From Actinomycetes bacterium (GTDB lineage: Bacteria > Actinomycetota > Actinomycetes > Propionibacteriales > Propionibacteriaceae), in the NCBI GenBank assembly GCA_021803025.1, contig JAJZQV010000011.1, forward strand, positions 1 through 52,442: a stretch of 52,442 nucleotides of DNA. Direction: 5' to 3'. The notes beneath the pieces were generated by a model. It was not told the DNA's origin. It saw nothing but the letters and a program-made list of their open reading frames with translations, and searched no databases. Positions 42,275-50,163 of this stretch are shown piece after piece. How positions within the stretch are numbered: the stretch's first letter is position 1; each line of letters begins with the position of its first letter. The position numbers were made by a program, and so were the translations under genes.

Positions 42275-43393
42275 GTGCCCGACTGGTTCACAGAGTCGTT
42301 CCGCGCCGAGTTCGACCGCCAGGCGGCCGCGATCGGACGGTTCAACCTTGCCGTCTTCGGCAAGACCGGGACGGGGAAGTCAACCCTCATCAACGCGGTC
42401 TTCGGCACCGAGGTCGCCAAGACCGGAATCGGGGAGCCGGTCACCCAGGGCAGCCACCTGTACGTGGACCGTCACGGCACCCTCGGGATCTTCGACACCC
42501 AGGGCCTTGAGATCGGCCGCGACGACGCCGCGCTTCTCCGCGAGCTGCGGGACGTCGTCAACGGCCTCCGCAAGAAGCCGCTCTCGGAGCAGATCCACTG
42601 CGCGTGGTACTGCGTCCGCGGCATGGACCGCCGCTTCGAGGAGTCGGAGGCGAAGTTCGTCCGCGCCCTCGCCGACCTGGACCTCCCTGTGCTCGTCGTG
42701 CTCACTCAGGTCCCTCGGCGCGACAACCAGTTCCACCCCGACGCCGTGGCGCTGGCGAGGCACATCGAGTCCCTCCGCCTGCCGATCCTCGGCGGCCGTC
42801 CGTTCATGACCTACGCGATGAGGGACCAGTTCTCTGGTCAGCCGCCATACGGCTTGAGCGAGCTCGTGCACGCCACGTTTCAGGTTGTTCCCGAAGCCGT
42901 CCAGGCAGCGCTCGTCGCTGCTCAGCGCGTTGACCTCGATGCCAAGGCGCGCGCTGCGCAGGCTTTCATCGGCGCGACGGTGACGGCCTCCGCAGCGGCG
43001 GCCGCGACCCCGATCCCGTTCTCCGACGCCGCCCTCCTCGTCCCGTTGCAGCTCGCGATGATGGCGCGGATCGCGCAGCTGTACGGGATGGGCGTCGACA
43101 GGGCCGGCATCGTCGCCGTCGCCTCCACCGCCGTCGCGACGACCGCGGGCCGTGCCAGCTTCACGTCGCTGCTCAAGCTGATCCCCGGAGCCGGGTCGAT
43201 CGTGGGCGGTGTGATCAGCGCCTCGGTCGCCTCGACGTTCACGTTCGCCATGGGCCAGGCGTGGCTCGCGGTGTGCCAGAAGTCCGCGGGCGGCGCGCTG
43301 CCGAGCCTGGGCGGCGTCGTCGACTCGAAGGCCCTCCACGACCTGTTCATGAGCGAGTTCCGGCGACGCATCCCGGGTGTCCGCCGGGGGTAG
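42275..43393 (+). CDS. Era-like GTPase with C-terminal hydrophobic (DUF697-like) domain
   Basis: 372 residues. G1 motif FGKTGTGKSTLINAVFG, G3 DTQGLE, and VVLTQVPRRDNQ in the place of the G4 motif (Thr-Gln instead of Asn/Thr-Lys-Xaa-Asp), as in other DUF697-linked GTPases. The C-terminal part (about 215-345) is Ala-rich and hydrophobic (FSDAALLVPLQLAMMARIAQ, KLIPGAGSIVGGVISASVAS), likely membrane-associating. The biological role is unknown. GTG 42275 has TACCCT six bases upstream; upstream codons of the open frame are not conserved. Confidence 0.85.
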   Translation: MPDWFTESFRAEFDRQAAAIGRFNLAVFGKTGTGKSTLINAVFGTEVAKTGIGEPVTQGSHLYVDRHGTLGIFDTQGLEIGRDDAALLRELRDVVNGLRKKPLSEQIHCAWYCVRGMDRRFEESEAKFVRALADLDLPVLVVLTQVPRRDNQFHPDAVALARHIESLRLPILGGRPFMTYAMRDQFSGQPPYGLSELVHATFQVVPEAVQAALVAAQRVDLDAKARAAQAFIGATVTASAAAAATPIPFSDAALLVPLQLAMMARIAQLYGMGVDRAGIVAVASTAVATTAGRASFTSLLKLIPGAGSIVGGVISASVASTFTFAMGQAWLAVCQKSAGGALPSLGGVVDSKALHDLFMSEFRRRIPGVRRG

Positions 43394-43427
43394 GAACCCG
43401 CTGCGCGGGCGCCTCTCCGCGTTCGGA

Positions 43428-43504
43428 TCGCGGTTCTCGCTGCTCAACGGGGACGCTGCGCGCCGTACGTGGCGCATCTCGCGTTCTGGGCAGCGAAAAC
43501 CGCG
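43428..43504 (+). repeat. dispersed palindromic repeat family B, copy 2
   Basis: 77-bp element with arms TCGCGGTTCTCGCTGC and GCAGCGAAAACCGCG, matching 24654-24730 at both ends. It fills most of the gap between convergent genes. Confidence 0.8.
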
Positions 43505-43508
43505 CTCG

Positions 43509-44558
43509 TCAGGCCAGCACGGCCCCTGGATCCACCCGTACGGGCTGCCCGGTCTCGGCGGCCTCCGTCATCGCGAGCGCGACGAGCTGGTCGGTACAGG
43601 CATCGAGGAGCGGGTACGGGTCGGGGCCGTCACCGTTCACCCAGGCGGCCATGCGCGTCAGCAGCTCGGCGATCGCGAGCTCGTCGTCGGTCCACCGCTG
43701 CAGCGGCCAGGGGTTGCGCCAGTACACGTTGTCGCCGAGCGCGATGTGGTCCGTCGCGTAGCCGTTCTGGTCCAGGTCGTGACCGGTCTGCCGTCGGCTG
43801 AAGGACGTGCGCGTGATCGTGGTCGCGTCGACGTGGCGCACGACGGTCTCGTCGGAGAGCTCGCCGTGGCTGCCCCGGACAAGGAGGCGCCGCGTCCGGA
43901 GCAGGTTGCGGGTCTGGTTGTCCGTGAAGTCGTACAGCCCGCTGCGCCCGCCGCCGAAGTCGATCGTGGCGAGCGTAGTGGTCGCGTCGTGGGGCTCCAG
44001 GTCGCCGGTCCAGCCGCCCCGGTCCAGCGGGTCGACGAGCGGTGCGACGAACCGCGAGCCGCGCACCACCGCAGCCTCGACGCCCACGCCGAGGAAGCGC
44101 CGGATCAGCGACACCGCGTGGTACAGCTGCGTGCTCGAGACGTGGACCTGGCCGACGCGCCCGACCAGACCGCCACGTACGGCGGCGAGGCGGGCGGCGT
44201 GCAGCGGCATGAGGTGGTACTGCTCGGCCACCTGCACCAGCCCCGTCCCGCCGACCGTGCGCCACAGGACGTCGACCTCGTCCGGAGATCCGGCCGGCGG
44301 CGTCTCGGCGAGCACGGGAACGGCTCGGTCCACGAGGTCGACGACGACTCCGGGCGTCACCGAGATCGGCGTCGAGGTGACGACGAAATCGACGGTACGC
44401 TCCCGCAGCAGTGCGCCGAGGGACTCGAAAGCGGGCACGGGAAGCGCCCTCGGCCGCCGGGTCACGACGCCGACGCAGTCGACTCCCTCGAGGCCGGCGG
44501 CCACGTTCCAGTAGATCGCGGACCTGAACCCGGACCCGATGACGGCGAAGCTGGTCAC
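43509..44558 (-). CDS. Gfo/Idh/MocA-family protein lacking the catalytic EKP motif
   Basis: 349 residues. The Rossmann start FAVIGSGFRSAIYWNVA is intact, but where relatives have EKP this protein has LAETPPAGSPDE, so the usual catalytic lysine is replaced by Thr. The following EQYHLMPLHAARLAA and LEPHDATTTLATIDFGGGRSG are conserved in a subgroup. It may be a divergent dehydrogenase or a non-redox member. GTG 44558 has TAGGTT six bases upstream. It is not part of the 38-42 kb operon, but lies close by. Confidence 0.82.
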   Translation of the reverse strand: MTSFAVIGSGFRSAIYWNVAAGLEGVDCVGVVTRRPRALPVPAFESLGALLRERTVDFVVTSTPISVTPGVVVDLVDRAVPVLAETPPAGSPDEVDVLWRTVGGTGLVQVAEQYHLMPLHAARLAAVRGGLVGRVGQVHVSSTQLYHAVSLIRRFLGVGVEAAVVRGSRFVAPLVDPLDRGGWTGDLEPHDATTTLATIDFGGGRSGLYDFTDNQTRNLLRTRRLLVRGSHGELSDETVVRHVDATTITRTSFSRRQTGHDLDQNGYATDHIALGDNVYWRNPWPLQRWTDDELAIAELLTRMAAWVNGDGPDPYPLLDACTDQLVALAMTEAAETGQPVRVDPGAVLA

Positions 44559-44564
44559 CGGGCC

Positions 44565-44570
44565 AACCTA
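44565..44570 (-). promoter_or_regulatory. -10 box of leaderless Gfo/Idh-like gene
   Basis: TAGGTT on the minus strand, six bases before the GTG at 44558. Confidence 0.55.
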
Positions 44571-44739
44571 GCCGGGCGCGAGGTGACCGGCGAGCGTGGA
44601 CCTCTGCCGGGCGTCTCGCTCGTCGGCGGTCGATCCGTGCGCCGGCCCGGGCGGCGCCTGCACGTATTCACGCTAGTCGCGTCGCAGCAGGCCTCCCGGG
44701 CCGGAACGGACGCCCGAGAGCCCGTACGCGCCCCTCCGT

Positions 44740-44754
44740 AACCCCACTGGGGTA
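44740..44754. promoter_or_regulatory. CsoR/CstR-like palindrome before the transcarboxylase operon
   Basis: AACCCCACTGGGGTA has ACCCC-N3-GGGGT with perfect 5-bp arms, like the site at 36725-36739. It lies about 36 bases before the ATG at 44790. Confidence 0.4.
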
Positions 44755-44789
44755 TGGGCAGCGACAGGGCAGCCTGGTGGGATGGGCCC

Positions 44790-46280
44790 ATGACGCGAAC
44801 GATCGGTGTGACCGAGGTCGTGCTCCGAGACGCCCACCAGAGCCTCATCGCCATCCGCATGGCGATGGAGGACATGGTCGGCGCCTGCGAGGACATCGAC
44901 CAGGCTGGCTACTGGAGTGTGGAGTGCTGGGGCGGTGCGACGTACGACGCCTGCATCCGCTACCTGAACGAGGACCCGTGGGAGCGTCTGAGGACCTTCC
45001 GGAAGCTCATGCCGAACTCGCGGCTGCAGATGCTGCTGCGCGGCCAGAACCTCCTGGGCTACCGCCACTACGAGGACATGGTCGTCGACAAGTTCGTGGA
45101 GAAGTCCGCCGAGAACGGCATGGACGTCTTCCGCGTCTTCGACGCCCTCAACGACCCGCGCAACATGGCGCGCGCCATGGCCGCCGTGAAGAAGACCGGG
45201 AAGCACGCGCAGGGCACCATCTGCTACACGATCAGCCCGCTGCACACGACGGAGGGCTACATCAAGCTCGCCGGCCAGCTCCTGGACATGGGCGCCGATT
45301 CCATCGCACTCAAGGACATGGCCGCGCTGCTGGCGCCGCAGCCCGCGTACGACATCGTCAAGGGCATCAAGGACACGTACGGCGACGTCCAGGTCAACGT
45401 CCACTGCCACGCGACGACCGGCGTCACGCTCGTCAGCCTCATGAAGGCGATCGAGGCGGGTGCCGACGTGGTCGACACCTCGATCTCGTCGATGTCCCTC
45501 GGCCCGGGCCACAACCCGACCGAGTCCCTCGTCGCGATGCTCCAGGGCACGGAGTACACGACGAACCTCGACCCGGAGCGGCTCGTCCGCATCCGTGACC
45601 ACTTCGCGGCCGTGCGCCCCAAGTACAAGGCGTTCGAGTCCGCCACCCTGGTCGACACCGACATCTTCTCCAGCCAGATCCCCGGCGGCATGTTGAGCAA
45701 CATGGAGTCCCAGCTCAAGCAGCAGGGCGCCGGCGACCGGATCAAGGAGGTCATGGAGGAGGTCCCCCTCGTCAAGGCCGACGCCGGGCACCCGCCGCTG
45801 GTCACGCCGTCGAGCCAGATCGTCGGCACCCAGGCCGTCTTCAACGTCCTCATGGGCCGCTACAAGGTCATGACGGGCGAGTTCGCCGACCTCATGCTCG
45901 GCTACTACGGCGAGTGCATCGGCGAGCGCAACCCCGAGGTCGTCGAGATCGCACGCCAGCAGGCGAAGAAGGAGCCGATCACTGTCCGTCCCGCCGACCT
46001 GCTCACCCCCGAGTGGGATGCGCTGGTCGAGGCGACGTCGAAGCTCGAGGGCGCCAACGGCTCCGACGAGGACGTGCTCACGTACGCGATGTTCCCGACC
46101 GTTGCTCCCGGGTTCTTCACGACCCGCGACGAGGGCCCGAAGAACGTCGGCAAGACCCCCGAGCAGATGGCCGCCGAGATGGACGCGGCCAAGGGAGCGT
46201 CCAAGGCGGTCACAGGGCCGATCACCTACAAGGTCTCACTGGGTGGGCGCGACCACAGCGTCACCGTCGAAAGGGCATGA
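44790..46280 (+). CDS. methylmalonyl-CoA carboxyltransferase 5S subunit
   Basis: 496 residues, close to the 505 of the P. freudenreichii 5S subunit. Carboxylates pyruvate to oxaloacetate with the carboxyl group carried by biotin on the 1.3S subunit. Catalytic parts: VLRDAHQSLIAIRMAMEDM (metal-binding Asp), MDVFRVFDALND, DSIALKDMAALL (carbamylated lysine) and VHCHATTGVT (metal His pair). A C-terminal biotin-carrier-contacting tail (VTGPITYKVSLGGRDHSV) is present. ATG 44790 fits the family N-terminus. The stop overlaps the 12S start by four bases. Central to the Wood-Werkman cycle of propionic acid fermentation. Confidence 0.96.
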   Translation: MTRTIGVTEVVLRDAHQSLIAIRMAMEDMVGACEDIDQAGYWSVECWGGATYDACIRYLNEDPWERLRTFRKLMPNSRLQMLLRGQNLLGYRHYEDMVVDKFVEKSAENGMDVFRVFDALNDPRNMARAMAAVKKTGKHAQGTICYTISPLHTTEGYIKLAGQLLDMGADSIALKDMAALLAPQPAYDIVKGIKDTYGDVQVNVHCHATTGVTLVSLMKAIEAGADVVDTSISSMSLGPGHNPTESLVAMLQGTEYTTNLDPERLVRIRDHFAAVRPKYKAFESATLVDTDIFSSQIPGGMLSNMESQLKQQGAGDRIKEVMEEVPLVKADAGHPPLVTPSSQIVGTQAVFNVLMGRYKVMTGEFADLMLGYYGECIGERNPEVVEIARQQAKKEPITVRPADLLTPEWDALVEATSKLEGANGSDEDVLTYAMFPTVAPGFFTTRDEGPKNVGKTPEQMAAEMDAAKGASKAVTGPITYKVSLGGRDHSVTVERA

Positions 46281-47845
46281 GCATGGCCAAGAGCAAGGTC
46301 CCGTCGATGGCGGAGCGCATCGACCAGACGCAGCAGGCGCGCATCCGCATGCGCCTCGGAGGCGGCGAGGACAAGCTGCAGAAGCAGCGCGACAAGGGCA
46401 AGATGACGGCGCGCGAGCGCCTCGACGCCCTGCTCGACGAGGGCACCTTCCAGGAGATCGGGCTGTTCCGCAAGAACCGTACGGTCACCTTCGGGATGGA
46501 CAAGGCCGACATGCCCGCCGACGGTGTCGTCACCGGCGCGGGAGCGGTGCTCGGCCGCCCGATCCACGTCGCCAGCCAGGACTTCACGGTCATGGGCGGC
46601 TCGGCGGGCGAGACCCACTCCAAGAAGGTCGTCGACATGATGGAGTCCGCGCTCAAGTGCGGCACCCCGTTCGTCTTCATCAACGACTCGGGCGGCGCCC
46701 GGGTCCAGGAGGGCATCGACTCCCTGTCCGGGTACGGCCAGGTGTTCTACGCCAACGTCAAGCTGTCGGGCGCCGTGCCGCAGATCTCCATCATCTGCGG
46801 GCCCTGCGCGGGTGGCGCGGCCTACTCGCCGGCCCTCACCGACTTCATCATCCAGACGCGCAAGGCCCACATGTTCATCACGGGCCCGAACGTCATCGAG
46901 CAGGTGACCGGCGAGAAGGTGTCCCAGGACGCGCTCGGCGGTGCGGACACGCACATGGCGATCTCCGGCGTCAACCACTTCGTCGCCGACGACGACGCCC
47001 AGGCGATCCTCATCGCGAAGAAGCTGCTGAGCTTCCTGCCGAGCAACAACACCGAGGATGCCCCGATCGTCGACCCCGACCCCTACGTGGAGCCGGACGA
47101 GACGATGGGGGATCTCATACCCGTCGAGGGCACGAAGGGCTACGACGTCCGCACGGTCATCGCACGGCTCGTCGACCACTCGGACTTCCTCGAGGTACAG
47201 GCCGGCTACGCGATGAACATCGTCGTCGGCTTCGCCCGGATCAACGGCCGGACCATCGGGGTCGTCGCCAGCCAGCCCAACGTCATGGCCGGCGTGCTCG
47301 ACATCAACGCGTCCGACAAGGGCTCGAAGTTCATCCGGTTCTGCAACGCGTTCAACATCCCGATCGTCACGCTCGTCGACGTCCCCGGCTTCCTGCCCGG
47401 TGTCGCCCAGGAGCACGGCGGCATCATCCGCCACGGCGCCAAGATGCTGTACGCGTACGCGGCCGCCACGGTGCCGAAGATCACGGTCGTCCTGCGCAAG
47501 GCGTACGGCGGCGCGTACATCGCCATGGCCTGCAAGGACCTCGGCGCCGACCAGGTGTTCGCCTGGCCGACCGCGGAGATCGCCGTCATGGGCGCGGAGG
47601 GCGCCGCGTCCGTCGTGTTCAAGCGCGAGATCGACGCGGCTGATGACCCCGAGGCACGTCGCCAGGAGCTCGTGGAGGAGTACCGGAACACGTTCTCCAC
47701 GCCGTACGTCGCCGCGTCCCGCGGGCTGGTCGACGACATCATCAACCCGGCGGACACCCGCCGGAAGGTGACGATGGCGCTCGAGCTGCTCGTGAACAAG
47801 CGTGAGCTGCGGCCGGCCAAGAAGCACGGGCTGGGACCGGTGTGA
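46277..47845 (+). CDS. methylmalonyl-CoA carboxyltransferase 12S subunit
   Basis: 522 residues, the size of the known 12S subunit. Takes the carboxyl group from methylmalonyl-CoA to biotin, leaving propionyl-CoA. It is a carboxyltransferase with two crotonase-like halves: the first with FINDSGGARVQEGIDSLSGY and IICGPCAGGAAYSPA, the second with LVDVPGFLPGVAQEHGGI and KAYGGAYIAMACKDL. ATG 46277 overlaps the 5S stop; ATG 46283 is an alternative. Translational coupling fits fixed subunit ratios. Confidence 0.97.
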   Translation: MSMAKSKVPSMAERIDQTQQARIRMRLGGGEDKLQKQRDKGKMTARERLDALLDEGTFQEIGLFRKNRTVTFGMDKADMPADGVVTGAGAVLGRPIHVASQDFTVMGGSAGETHSKKVVDMMESALKCGTPFVFINDSGGARVQEGIDSLSGYGQVFYANVKLSGAVPQISIICGPCAGGAAYSPALTDFIIQTRKAHMFITGPNVIEQVTGEKVSQDALGGADTHMAISGVNHFVADDDAQAILIAKKLLSFLPSNNTEDAPIVDPDPYVEPDETMGDLIPVEGTKGYDVRTVIARLVDHSDFLEVQAGYAMNIVVGFARINGRTIGVVASQPNVMAGVLDINASDKGSKFIRFCNAFNIPIVTLVDVPGFLPGVAQEHGGIIRHGAKMLYAYAAATVPKITVVLRKAYGGAYIAMACKDLGADQVFAWPTAEIAVMGAEGAASVVFKREIDAADDPEARRQELVEEYRNTFSTPYVAASRGLVDDIINPADTRRKVTMALELLVNKRELRPAKKHGLGPV

Positions 47846-47849
47846 TCCG

Positions 47850-48119
47850 ATGAGCACTGACACGAACGCCGAGCTGCTCGAGCTCGTACGCAGCCTCTCC
47901 GAGCGCGTCGAGTCGCTGGAGACCGAGGTCAAGAGCCTCCGGCTGCTGTGCAACGACGAGGTTTCCGAGGACGTCATGGTCGCCATCGCGGCGGCTGTGG
48001 CGGCCTACCTCGGCCACCGCGCGCGCAAGCGCCAGCCCACCTTCACCCGCAAGACGACCGAGTGGCAGACGGTGACCCGGCGCAGCCAGCTCAACCACGC
48101 ACCCATCCACCTGCGATAA
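47850..48119 (+). CDS. small conserved protein of the transcarboxylase operon
   Basis: 89 residues. The N-terminal 35 residues form a predicted coiled coil ([19 protein letters not shown]), then [20 protein letters not shown], a short amphipathic or membrane-like helix, and a basic tail rich in Thr and Arg. Its place between the 12S and 1.3S genes, four bases after the 12S stop and eight before the 1.3S start, suggests a role in assembly or membrane contact, like the small subunits of decarboxylase pumps. That is inference; the function is unknown. Confidence 0.75.
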   Translation: MSTDTNAELLELVRSLSERVESLETEVKSLRLLCNDEVSEDVMVAIAAAVAAYLGHRARKRQPTFTRKTTEWQTVTRRSQLNHAPIHLR

Positions 48120-48127
48120 GGACAGAC

Positions 48128-48484
48128 ATGAAGCTCAAGGTGACCGTCAACGGTGTCGCGTACGACATCGAGGTGGAGGTCGAGGAGAACGAGAGGCCTC
48201 AGATCGGACCCATCGTCATCGGAGGAAGCGGGGCGAGCGCGCCGCAGACGGCGTCCGTACCGGCGTCCGTCGTCAACGGTGTCACAGCGCCCCTGTCCGG
48301 GTCGGTGTCGAAGATCCTCGTGGCCGAAGGCGACGAGATCAAGGCCGGGCAGGTGCTCGTCGTGCTCGAGGCCATGAAGATGGAGACCGAGATCACCGCA
48401 CCGGCTGACGGCAAGGTCAAGGCGCTCCTCGTGACGAAGGGCGAGTCCGTCCAGGGCGGTCAGGTGCTGGTCGAGTTCGAGTGA
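48128..48484 (+). CDS. methylmalonyl-CoA carboxyltransferase 1.3S biotin carrier subunit
   Basis: 118 residues. Carries biotin on the lysine of EAMKMETE, about 35 residues from the C-terminus as in all biotinyl domains. The N-terminal [19 protein letters not shown] is the part that contacts the other subunits in the known 1.3S protein, joined by a linker rich in Gly, Ala and Ser. AAGGA precedes the ATG. Last gene of the operon, followed by a terminator. A biotin ligase gene is not in the window. Confidence 0.96.
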   Translation: MKLKVTVNGVAYDIEVEVEENERPQIGPIVIGGSGASAPQTASVPASVVNGVTAPLSGSVSKILVAEGDEIKAGQVLVVLEAMKMETEITAPADGKVKALLVTKGESVQGGQVLVEFE

Positions 48485-48496
48485 CCCACTGATCGT

Positions 48497-48528
48497 CGGC
48501 CCGCGTCGGAACCAACCGGCGCGGGCCG
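48497..48528. terminator. terminator of the transcarboxylase operon
   Basis: CGGCCCGCG pairs with CGCGGGCCG (9 bp), extended by an inner CGG/CCG. Located 12 bases after the 1.3S stop and before a convergent stop at 48560. Confidence 0.8.
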
Positions 48529-48559
48529 TTCGCTGCCCGGGAGGCCGGGGACGCGGGTA

Positions 48560-49243
48560 TCAGTTGGTGACGAGGGAGTCCGGCAGGTGCGGGGTCCAGT
48601 TGACCCGCAGCGCGCGGCAGCTCTGGAACTCCGGCGAGTCCTCGTACACGGTCACGCTCGTGTTGTGGATCTCCACCCAGCCCGGCATCTCCCTGATCCC
48701 GAGGAACTCTCGGAACAGGAACTGCGAGAAGTAGCCGTGGCTCACGAGCGCCACCGTCGCGTCCTCGTCGTTGCGTCCGCGGATGTCAGCGACGAGGTTC
48801 CGGGCCCGGTTCGTCGGGCCGTCCGTCTCGTTCTCCACGGGACCCGTCCACCAGCCCCTCGACGAGGCGGTCGGGGGGAGTGCGAGGCGGTCGCAGAGCT
48901 CGAAGAGCTCGTCGGCGGTCGCCCCCGGGTGCGGGATCCGCTGCTCGTCCTCGTCGAGGTCGAACGGGCCGCCGACCTCGAACAGGTCGGTCCGACCGGT
49001 CAGCGGCAGGTCCAGGGCCTCCGCGATGGGGGCGGCCGTCTGTACCGCGCGGGCCATGAGGCTCGTGTAGATGGTGTCGATGTGCCACGGCAGCAGGCTC
49101 TCGATGCTCTCGGCGAGCAGCTTGGCCTGCTGGTGGCCGGTCTCGGTCAGCGGCGTGTCCGGATGACGGCCCGCCTCGCTGCCGGTCTGCTCCCACAGGA
49201 GGTTGTTCCCTGACTGTCCATGACGGATGACGACGAAACGCAC
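48560..49243 (-). CDS. histidine phosphatase-family protein
   Basis: 227 residues of the phosphoglycerate-mutase-like fold. The phosphohistidine motif is VVIRHGQSGNN at the N-terminus, PLTETGHQQAKLLAESI follows, and the second catalytic His is in ALVSHGYFSQFLF. The substrate is unknown; such proteins dephosphorylate sugars, nucleotides or proteins. GTG 49243 has CAGACT six bases upstream. Confidence 0.9.
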   Translation of the reverse strand: MRFVVIRHGQSGNNLLWEQTGSEAGRHPDTPLTETGHQQAKLLAESIESLLPWHIDTIYTSLMARAVQTAAPIAEALDLPLTGRTDLFEVGGPFDLDEDEQRIPHPGATADELFELCDRLALPPTASSRGWWTGPVENETDGPTNRARNLVADIRGRNDEDATVALVSHGYFSQFLFREFLGIREMPGWVEIHNTSVTVYEDSPEFQSCRALRVNWTPHLPDSLVTN

Positions 49244-49249
49244 GGAGCC

Positions 49250-49255
49250 AGTCTG
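49250..49255 (-). promoter_or_regulatory. -10 box of leaderless histidine phosphatase gene
   Basis: CAGACT on the minus strand, six bases before the GTG at 49243. Confidence 0.4.
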
Positions 49256-49294
49256 TCAGGTACGCCCGAGAGGGATCGACCGCGTCCGGGTTGC

Positions 49295-50032
49295 TCAGGA
49301 CACGCGGTGGATCTTGTGCTGTGCGGCCTGGGCCAGGGGCCGGACGACGATCCTGTCGATGTTCACGTGGTGCGGCCGGCTCGCGACCCAGGCGATCGTC
49401 TCGGCGATGTCGTCGGCGACGAGCGGTCCCGGCACGCCGGCGTACACCTTCGCGGCACGTTCGGCATCGCCCCCGAACCGGGTCAGGGAGAACTCCTCCG
49501 TCCGGACCATCCCGGGCACGACCTCACAGATCCGTACGGGCTCGCCGACCATCTCCAGGCGCATGGCGCCGGCGATCATGCGCTCGGCGGCCTTGGCGCC
49601 GCAGTAGCCCGCGCCGCCCTCGTACGGACCGTCGGCGGCGACGCTCGTCACGAAGACGATCGTTCCCTCCGCGGCGCGCAGGGCGGGCAGGAGCGCCTTG
49701 GTCACCCGTACCGTGCCGATGACGTTCTTGTCGTACATCTCGGCCCACGCGTCGATGTCCGCGTCCGCGACCGGCTCCTGCCCGAGCGCGCCACCGGCGT
49801 TGTTCACCAGCAGGTCGAGCCGGTCGCCGACCGCCTCGGCGAGCGCGGCCACCTGGGACGCGTCGGTGATGTCGCACGCCACCGCCCGTCCGCCGATCTC
49901 GTCGGCGAGGGCCCGGATCCGGTCCGTACGGCGGGCGGCGACCACGACGTCGTAGTCCGCGGCGAGCAGACGGGCAGTGGCGGCGCCGATCCCTGAGGAG
50001 GCGCCGGTGACGAGGGCTGTGGGACGGCTCAT
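49295..50032 (-). CDS. short-chain dehydrogenase/reductase (SDR)
   Basis: NAD(P)-dependent oxidoreductase of 245 residues. Cofactor motif VTGASSGIGAATA, NNAGGALG, catalytic Ser in FVTSVAADG and the YxxxK pair in YCGAK. AARRTDR after the second strand suggests preference for NADPH. It resembles YdfG/serine 3-dehydrogenase-like members, but the substrate cannot be assigned. ATG 50032 has CAGAAT seven bases upstream. Confidence 0.92.
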   Translation of the reverse strand: MSRPTALVTGASSGIGAATARLLAADYDVVVAARRTDRIRALADEIGGRAVACDITDASQVAALAEAVGDRLDLLVNNAGGALGQEPVADADIDAWAEMYDKNVIGTVRVTKALLPALRAAEGTIVFVTSVAADGPYEGGAGYCGAKAAERMIAGAMRLEMVGEPVRICEVVPGMVRTEEFSLTRFGGDAERAAKVYAGVPGPLVADDIAETIAWVASRPHHVNIDRIVVRPLAQAAQHKIHRVS

Positions 50033-50039
50033 GAGGCGA

Positions 50040-50045
50040 ATTCTG
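50040..50045 (-). promoter_or_regulatory. -10 box of leaderless SDR gene
   Basis: CAGAAT on the minus strand, seven bases before the ATG at 50032. Confidence 0.45.
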
Positions 50046-50163
50046 CCTCACGACGCAGGGCGTGCATCCCGAGCCACGTGGTCCCGGAACGCCCGGAGGA
50101 ACTCCCGAGTCGTCGGCCGCGGTGCCGCGCTCGGGGAGGATCTCACACCGGAACCTGATCCTG

